NCBI GenBank assembly: GCA_938049325.1
Contig: CALICC010000383.1
Coordinates: 1-9,491 of the forward strand
From: an uncultured Ilumatobacter sp.
Lineage (GTDB): Bacteria > Actinomycetota > Acidimicrobiia > Acidimicrobiales > Ilumatobacteraceae
DNA length: 9,491 bases
Direction: 5' to 3'
Shown: positions 5,412 to 9,491 of the stretch, in pieces
Layout: the number at the start of each line of letters is the position of its first letter
Numbering within the stretch: position 1 is the first letter of the stretch
Notes under the pieces: generated by a model
What the model saw: the letters and a program-made list of their open reading frames with translations, nothing else
Databases searched by the model: none
What the model was told of the DNA's origin: nothing
Program-made: the position numbers and the translations under genes

Positions 5412-6152
5412 ATGCGCGTAGTGCGGCGGCTGGGGGCGGGGGACGCCGAGGCCGTTGAACGGTTGCTGGTTCGCGCTCGAGCGGAGTACGCCGAATACTC
5501 GCCGAAGTTCTGGCGGCCGCACCCCGATGCAGCCGAGCGGCACACGCCATTTCTCGCCTGGCTCCTCGGGCAGGACACGACCCGAGGCTTCGGCCTCGAC
5601 GACGAGTCGGCCGCACTCATCGCGACCGAGACTGGCATCGGCTGGATGGTCGACGACTTCACGGTTGCCGATCCGAGACGCTGGAGAACGGACGGCTCGC
5701 AGTTGCTCACACATCTTCGCGAGCAGGTCGACGGACCGATCGAAGTCGTCACCGCAGAAGCCGACGAGGCGAAGGTCGCGATGCTCCACCACGCTGGCTT
5801 CTCGCGACAGCGCGAGTGGTGGATCGGGCCACTCGCCGAGCCGACAACCAACCCAGACACGGACCCAGACGCGGACCCGGACATGGACCCGGCTGAGGAC
5901 GACACCGTCTCCACCAACGGAGCCAACGCCGCGTTGCTCGACGCTCCACCCGTCTATGACCCGGGAGGCCGGGTCGCCATGGTGCACGACTGGGACGGCG
6001 AACTCGCGTCGATCGAGTCGATGCAACAGGTCGTGCGAGGTCGCGCGGCGCTGCTCATCGTGCCCGTCGACACGACGACGCCGGAGCGCCGGAGCGTGCT
6101 CGAACGACTCGAATTCCATGTGGCTTCGGGCTGGTATCGGTCGCCTGACTGA
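5412..6152 (+). CDS. GNAT-like acetyltransferase fold protein with Asp-Pro linker
   Basis: A 246-residue protein with a GNAT-like N-terminal half. It opens with MRVVRRLGAGDAEAVERLL (1-19), the usual GNAT strand one and helix one. IATETGIGWMVDDFTVADP (70-88) is a central strand region and AKVAMLHHAGFSRQREWWI (120-138) resembles the end of a GNAT domain. The acetyl-CoA binding Q/RxxGxG/A motif is not clear, so activity is uncertain. Residues 147-160 are an Asp-Pro repeat linker. The last 70 residues (PPVYDPGGRV at 179-188, ALLIVPVDTTTPERRSVLERLEF at 213-235, then GWYR) look like another GNAT-type half domain. The frame is open back to 5055, but ATG at 5412 is preferred: upstream translation is low-complexity and overlaps two genes. 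No Shine-Dalgarno precedes this ATG; the 33-bp operator-like repeat abuts it. It is followed 46 nt later by the SDR. Substrate unknown. Confidence 0.8.
   Translation: MRVVRRLGAGDAEAVERLLVRARAEYAEYSPKFWRPHPDAAERHTPFLAWLLGQDTTRGFGLDDESAALIATETGIGWMVDDFTVADPRRWRTDGSQLLTHLREQVDGPIEVVTAEADEAKVAMLHHAGFSRQREWWIGPLAEPTTNPDTDPDADPDMDPAEDDTVSTNGANAALLDAPPVYDPGGRVAMVHDWDGELASIESMQQVVRGRAALLIVPVDTTTPERRSVLERLEFHVASGWYRSPD
5856..5891 (+). repeat. 12-bp tandem repeat encoding D-x-D-P units
   Basis: Three in-frame 12-bp units (GACACGGACCCA, GACGCGGACCCG, GACATGGACCCG) encode DTDP-DADP-DMDP inside the GNAT-like gene. The product is an acidic, Pro-stiffened linker between two domains. Copy number is likely to vary between strains because the repeat keeps frame. 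Confidence 0.75.
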
Positions 6153-6186
6153 CTCCTCGGGCTGAGTGCGGCGCGGACTGTTCGTG

Positions 6187-6192
6187 TAGAAC
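6187..6192 (+). promoter_or_regulatory. Predicted -10 box, SDR-TauD unit
   Basis: TAGAAC, preceded by TG one base earlier as in an extended -10, ends 6 nt before ATG at 6199. No Shine-Dalgarno is seen. It is the same hexamer and spacing as at the small gene on the opposite strand. The last base deviates from TAnnnT. Confidence 0.35.
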
Positions 6193-6198
6193 CTGACG

Positions 6199-7044
6199 AT
6201 GAACGATCTCCACGGCAAGACCGCCGTCATCACCGGCGCTGCAAGCGGCATCGGTCTCGCACTCGCCCATCGATTCGGCACAGCTGGCATGAGCCTCGTC
6301 CTCGCCGACGTCGAAGCCGGACCGCTCGCCACCGCGGCCTCCGAGCTCGAAGCGGCCGGCTTCACCGTTGCGACGTTCGAGATCGATGTGCGGGAGATGG
6401 ACCAGATCGTGGCGCTCGAAGCGTTCGCGAAGGAGCGTTTCGGCAACATCCACCTGCTGTGCAACAACGCCGGCGTGGGCAGCGGGGGTCCGGTCACCGG
6501 ACTCGACGACATCGAGCACTGGAAGTGGACGATTGACGTCAACCTGTGGGGCGTCATCTACGGCTGCAAGGCGTTCTTGCCGGGGATGATCGAGCACGGT
6601 GAGCCCGCACACATCGTCAACACGGCATCGATGGCCGGGCTGGCCTCCGCGCCGATGATGGGCCCGTACAACGTGTCGAAGTACGGCGTGGTCGCCCTGT
6701 CGGAAACCTTGTCGAAGGAGATGCAGCTCTCCGGGTCCGCTGTCGGCGTGTCGGTGTTGTGCCCCGCCTTCGTCCAGACCTCGATCGCATCGAGCCGCCG
6801 CAACCTGCCCGCCGAACTTCAACAAGAAGCCGACACCAGTGCCGAGCCGAGCCCGATGGAGAAGATGGTCCAGCAACTGATCGACAACGGTCTGCCGACA
6901 ACGGTTGTCGCCGACGCCGTTCACGACGCAGTGGTCGACAACGCGTTCTGGATTCTGACCCACGACGAAACCAAGCCCGCCGTGACCGAGCGCGCCCGTC
7001 AGATCGTCGAGGGCGAGAACCCGCCGACCACCGGGTTCGGCTGA
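6199..7044 (+). CDS. Short-chain dehydrogenase/reductase (SDR) family protein
   Basis: A 281-residue classical SDR that oxidises an alcohol or reduces a carbonyl with a nicotinamide cofactor in the cytosol. TGAASGIG (12-19) is the Rossmann glycine motif. D37 at the end of the second strand (LVLADVE) favours NAD(H) over NADP(H). NNAG (89-92) is followed by the active-site tetrad N115, S144, Y157 and K161 (YNVSK). The usual PG after the sixth strand is PA here (189-190, CPAFVQT). The C-terminal 80 residues carry a Glu-rich insertion (AELQQEADTSAEPSPMEK) that probably shapes the substrate pocket. It precedes the TauD-like gene by 66 nt on the same strand, and the pair likely shares one message, with the SDR acting on a hydroxylated or aldehyde product of the dioxygenase or its precursor. 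That link is inference from context. Confidence 0.94.
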   Translation: MNDLHGKTAVITGAASGIGLALAHRFGTAGMSLVLADVEAGPLATAASELEAAGFTVATFEIDVREMDQIVALEAFAKERFGNIHLLCNNAGVGSGGPVTGLDDIEHWKWTIDVNLWGVIYGCKAFLPGMIEHGEPAHIVNTASMAGLASAPMMGPYNVSKYGVVALSETLSKEMQLSGSAVGVSVLCPAFVQTSIASSRRNLPAELQQEADTSAEPSPMEKMVQQLIDNGLPTTVVADAVHDAVVDNAFWILTHDETKPAVTERARQIVEGENPPTTGFG

Positions 7045-7097
7045 TCGGCCACCCAACTCGCCGCACCGCACGAAGGCGAACGAAACTGATTCTGTCG

Positions 7098-7104
7098 AAG
7101 GGAG
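7098..7104 (+). promoter_or_regulatory. Shine-Dalgarno site of TauD/TfdA gene
   Basis: AAGGGAG lies 6 nt before ATG at 7111. A strong site here, with no obvious -10 at leaderless distance, fits translation as the second gene of an SDR-TauD message. Confidence 0.75.
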
Positions 7105-7110
7105 CCTGTC

Positions 7111-8049
7111 ATGACCATCACCGACGCGAGTGCTGAGCCCATCACCGCACGCGACATCGAGGTGATCCCGCAATCACCGACGATCGGCGCCGTGCTGCGC
7201 GGCCTCGATCTGGCACGTCCGCTCACACCCGAAGCGGTCGGCGTCGTGCGTCAAGCGTTGCTCGACTGGAAGGTCGTGTTCATGCGCGACCAGGACATCA
7301 CGACCGAACAACACCTCGACTTCGCTCGCCTCTTCGGTGAGCTCGAAGTCCATCCGTTCTCGCCGCACAAGCCCGACTTCCCCGAGGTCCTCGCCATCTC
7401 CCACGACGAGGCCAATCCCGGCACCGAGAACATCTGGCACTCCGACGTGACCTGGCGGCTCGAACCATCACTCGGCTCGGTGCTACGCATCCTCGACTGT
7501 CCCGAGGTCGGCGGCGACACACTCTTCGCCGACATGGGCGCCGCGTACGACGGACTTCCACAGCGCATCAAAGACAAGGTCGAAGGTCGGGTCGCTCGCC
7601 ACGACTTCACGGGATTCCGTCACCGCATGAAGAAGCGCGGCGTGTCCGACGAGAAGCTTGCGGAGTTCGACGCCCAGTACCCCAACCCGGAACATCCCGT
7701 CATCCGCACACACCCCGAGACCGGACGCAAGTCGATCTACGTCAACCGCGGATTCACCCAAGAGATCGTCGGTATGGATCCGGACGAATCGAGTGAGCTG
7801 CTCGACATCTTGTACGCGCAGGCGGCGTATCCGGAGTATCAGGTGCGGTTCCAGTGGGAGCCGAATTCGATCGCGTTCTGGGACAACCGCTCGTGCCAGC
7901 ACTACGCCGTCTCGGACTACTTCCCGAACGTCCGACGAGTCGAACGCGTCACGATCATCGGCGATGCGCCGTACTACGACCCGAGCCAGGCGCCGGCCGA
8001 CCCAGCCTCGCCGTTCCGCGGTGTGCTGCGGATATGGACCAACAGCTGA
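7111..8049 (+). CDS. TauD/TfdA family Fe(II)/2-oxoglutarate dioxygenase
   Basis: A 312-residue TauD/TfdA dioxygenase, a family that hydroxylates small acids such as taurine, aryloxyacetates or alkyl sulfates so that they decompose. H110 and D112 in IWHSDVTW (108-115) and H264 in CQHYAVSDYFP are the iron triad. R275 and R279 lie 11 and 15 residues after H264, the same spacing as R266 and R270 after H255 in E. coli TauD, so the 2-oxoglutarate site is intact. WDNRSCQHYAV closely follows the TauD core, and IGAVLRGLDLARPL (25-38) is the usual N-terminal element. The protein is about 30 residues longer than E. coli TauD, mostly at the termini. Taurine-specific residues cannot be judged and no sulfonate transporter is nearby, so tauD is not assigned. 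It follows the SDR and is convergent with the AraC regulator, 18 nt away. Confidence 0.94.
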   Translation: MTITDASAEPITARDIEVIPQSPTIGAVLRGLDLARPLTPEAVGVVRQALLDWKVVFMRDQDITTEQHLDFARLFGELEVHPFSPHKPDFPEVLAISHDEANPGTENIWHSDVTWRLEPSLGSVLRILDCPEVGGDTLFADMGAAYDGLPQRIKDKVEGRVARHDFTGFRHRMKKRGVSDEKLAEFDAQYPNPEHPVIRTHPETGRKSIYVNRGFTQEIVGMDPDESSELLDILYAQAAYPEYQVRFQWEPNSIAFWDNRSCQHYAVSDYFPNVRRVERVTIIGDAPYYDPSQAPADPASPFRGVLRIWTNS

Positions 8050-8067
8050 GCGATCCGTTACGGGGCG

Positions 8068-8778
8068 CTACACGCGGTGCTCGGCGCGGTACGCGGCGGG
8101 CGATGATCCGACGACACGACGGAAGTGGCGACTGAACGCGCTCTGGTCGTAGTAGCCACACGCATTCGCGACGTCGCTGATCGATTCGTCGGTCGTGAGC
8201 AACAGTCGCAGTCCGGCCTCGACCCGGAAGCGCATGATCAGCTGTTTGGGAGTCAGCCCGAGCACTCGCCGCGCGCTGCGTTCGAGCTGTGCCACCGACA
8301 TGTCGGCGGCTCGCGCAAGGTCGCCGACTTCGAGTCGTTCGGCGAACCGCGCCCGTGCGACCTCGACCGCTGCAGCAAGGCGCGCGTGCGGCCCATCCGC
8401 GTCGATCGACGTGCGGAGGTCGACCGAGACGCTGACCACGCCCGCCGGCGAACCGTCGTCGTCGATCCATCGAGACTTGGACGTCAAGAACCAGCCGTAG
8501 GAACGGTCAGGTCGAGTGATCACCTCGAGCTCGTTCGACAACATGAGACCCGACTCGAGTATCTCGTGATCCTGCGCGTCGTAGCGCTCGGCGAGGTGAG
8601 CCGGAAACAGCTCGGCGGCCGTGCGGCCCACCACGTCACCAGCGCCGTCACGCCCGGCTCGCTCCGCGAACGCCTGGTTCGCGGACAGGTACCTACCGTC
8701 GACCGACTTCACGCAGAACATGACGTGCGGCGTCGTGGCCAACACGTCGGTCACCGCTTCGAGCGAGCGCTCCAGCAT
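8068..8778 (-). CDS. AraC-family regulator with N-terminal PAS domain
   Basis: A 236-residue transcription regulator. Residues 8-124 form a PAS sensor domain, with strand-helix features VMFCVKSVDGRYLSANQAFAE (19-39), GRTAAELFP (51-59) and GWFLTSKSRWIDDDGSPAGV (95-114). Residues 140-233 are an AraC/XylS double helix-turn-helix; the signature second half is SISDVANACGYYDQSAFSRHFRR (199-221) followed by SPAAYR. ATG at 8778 is chosen because the PAS fold begins right after it. The frame stays open to GTG at 8904 with another ATG at 8859, but those added residues look unstructured and would cross a repeat array. TCAGAT ends 6 nt before 8778, a weak -10 match with the leaderless spacing. The gene is divergent from the putA-like gene and convergent with the TauD gene, so control of either or of itself is plausible. 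The PAS ligand is unknown. Confidence 0.88.
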   Translation of the reverse strand: MLERSLEAVTDVLATTPHVMFCVKSVDGRYLSANQAFAERAGRDGAGDVVGRTAAELFPAHLAERYDAQDHEILESGLMLSNELEVITRPDRSYGWFLTSKSRWIDDDGSPAGVVSVSVDLRTSIDADGPHARLAAAVEVARARFAERLEVGDLARAADMSVAQLERSARRVLGLTPKQLIMRFRVEAGLRLLLTTDESISDVANACGYYDQSAFSRHFRRVVGSSPAAYRAEHRV

Positions 8779-8787
8779 CGCCCCATC

Positions 8788-8867
8788 TGACCACGAAACC
8801 CGACCGCCGATCGACCACGGCTGCTCTCGACACTCGACCACGGGTTCTCGCGAGCCCATTTGGTCGA
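8788..8867. promoter_or_regulatory. Spaced GACCACG repeats, candidate AraC-type operator
   Basis: The 10-mer TCGACCACGG occurs exactly at 8811-8820 and 8834-8843. A related TGACCACGA starts at 8788. Their shared GACCACG cores begin at 8789, 8813 and 8836, spaced 24 and 23 bp, near two helical turns. An inverted partial copy, TGGTCGA, lies at 8861-8867. The array fills the region between the AraC regulator and the putA-like gene, and its first copy overlaps the proposed -10 of the regulator. Direct repeats about two turns apart are typical AraC-family sites. No binding has been shown. Confidence 0.45.
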
Positions 8868-8933
8868 TTTCACCAGGACGCGGTGTCGATTTCGTACACG
8901 ACACGAAGCGACCTCAACCGCTTCGATGGAACG

Positions 8934-9491
8934 ATGACGACCTGCGTCACCACGCCCGACGCTCACGCCGATGCCGAGCTGGCAGAGGCGGCCATCGAAC
9001 GCGCCCGCGAGCTGCTCACCATGAGCCAACACGACGAGTCACGCGGAGAGGTTCGCCGACGCACCCGGCTCGGCACCTTGCTTGCAGACGATTCCGGCAG
9101 GCGGCTCATCTTCGCCCTGACTGATGAGGTACTGCGCATCGACGAGGTCGGTCTCGCGGCGCGTCGGTTTGCGGATGTCGTCCATCGTCACCCCACCGGC
9201 GCACTCGGCCGCATCGACTCGTTGCTGCTCCGCGTCGGCGCATTCATCGCGCCTCGTCTGCCGCGCCTCGTGATGCCACTCGTCGTTCGGCGCATCCGCT
9301 CAGAAACGCACGGCATCGTGATCCCGGCCGACGATCCGAAGTTCGCACGTCACATCGAACGGCGCACGAACGACGACGTGCGGATCAACGTGAACCCGCT
9401 GGGCGAGGCGATTCTCTCCGATGCCGAAGCCGACGAACGCATGGCAACGGTCTGCGAGCGCATCGACCGTTCGGACGTGGACTACGTCTCG
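8934..9491 (+). CDS. putA: Proline dehydrogenase, PutA-type, N-terminal part
   Basis: The first 186 codons of a proline dehydrogenase, open to the right edge. Proline dehydrogenase oxidises L-proline to pyrroline-5-carboxylate with FAD at the membrane; in bifunctional PutA a C-terminal domain then makes glutamate. Residues 40-85 (RRRTRLGTLLADDSGRRLIF, then TDEVLRIDE and RRFADVVH) match the helical arm before the barrel. INVNPLGEAILSDAEADERM (151-170) is the first barrel strand with the LGEA signature, and SDVDYVS (180-186) the second strand start. The barrel's substrate and FAD residues lie beyond the window, so monofunctional versus bifunctional form is not visible, though this long N-terminal arm favours bifunctional PutA. 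ATG at 8934 is preceded at 6 nt by TTCGAT, a weak -10 match; the nearby ATG at 8926 stops after three codons. The divergent PAS-AraC gene is a candidate regulator. Confidence 0.88.
   Translation, partial: MTTCVTTPDAHADAELAEAAIERARELLTMSQHDESRGEVRRRTRLGTLLADDSGRRLIFALTDEVLRIDEVGLAARRFADVVHRHPTGALGRIDSLLLRVGAFIAPRLPRLVMPLVVRRIRSETHGIVIPADDPKFARHIERRTNDDVRINVNPLGEAILSDAEADERMATVCERIDRSDVDYVS

Noticed and set aside
5163..6557. 464-codon minus-strand open frame containing a repeated FTPGVKRT peptide
   Set aside because: It is antisense to the GNAT-like and SDR genes, is Arg-rich with poor domain character, and the peptide repeat is only the translation of the 33-bp DNA repeat.
6055..7173. 372-codon minus-strand open frame antisense to the SDR gene
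   Set aside because: Its complement is an SDR with all catalytic residues; the antisense product is His/Arg/Gly-rich with no motif.
8779..8904. Upstream extension of the AraC regulator to ATG at 8859 or GTG at 8904
   Set aside because: Would add 27 or 42 residues lacking domain features and run through the spaced repeat array, leaving only 29 nt to the putA-like start. It cannot be fully excluded.
1..9491. Defence, secretion, phage or other multi-gene novel system
   Set aside because: All recognised genes are metabolic or regulatory; no nuclease, helicase, toxin, integrase or transposase motifs are seen on either strand.

Overview
The window is high-GC DNA with strong G/C bias at third codon positions. 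The gene content (a FadE-type acyl-CoA dehydrogenase, several Fe(II)/2-oxoglutarate dioxygenases, a PutA-type proline dehydrogenase, starts that mostly lack a Shine-Dalgarno) suggests a free-living actinobacterium. An acidimicrobial (Ilumatobacter-like) or mycobacterial relative is my guess; there is no rRNA or marker gene to settle it. Two real genes run off the edges: the left one at its 3' end and the right one at its 3' end.

Layout. (1) 1-2337, minus strand: an acyl-CoA dehydrogenase gene followed 24 nt later by a gene for a possibly ferritin-like protein, cut by the left edge; probably one operon with a leadered, Shine-Dalgarno-bearing start. (2) 2338-2478: divergent promoter region. (3) 2479-3330 (+) and 3406-4188 (-): two convergent phytanoyl-CoA-dioxygenase (PhyH) family genes, with a repeated hairpin-bearing element in the gap between them. 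(4) 4259-5152 (+): a nucleoside-hydrolase family protein, divergent from the second PhyH gene. (5) 5156-5314 (-): a 52-codon small gene, tail-to-tail with the nucleoside hydrolase. (6) 5315-5411: a divergent control region with two copies of a palindrome-bearing 33-bp repeat. (7) 5412-6152 (+): a GNAT-like protein with an Asp-Pro-rich linker. (8) 6199-8049 (+): a short-chain dehydrogenase and a TauD/TfdA dioxygenase, probably cotranscribed. (9) 8068-8778 (-): a PAS-AraC regulator. (10) 8779-8933: a control region with spaced direct repeats. (11) 8934 to the right edge (+): the start of a PutA-type proline dehydrogenase.

The theme is catabolic oxidation: three non-haem iron dioxygenases, an SDR, an acyl-CoA dehydrogenase, a nucleoside hydrolase and proline oxidation. 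The genes are split over many short divergent or convergent units, so the window is better read as several small catabolic modules than as one pathway. The clearest regulatory inference is that the PAS-AraC protein controls the divergent putA-like gene, itself, or the neighbouring TauD/SDR pair. Many genes have a -10-like hexamer ending 6-7 nt before the start codon, which fits leaderless transcription; internal operon genes and the acyl-CoA dehydrogenase have Shine-Dalgarno sequences instead. I found no mobile element, CRISPR, RNA gene or defence system. The least expected items are the small gene, the paired palindromic repeat beside it, and the putative operator array upstream of the AraC gene.
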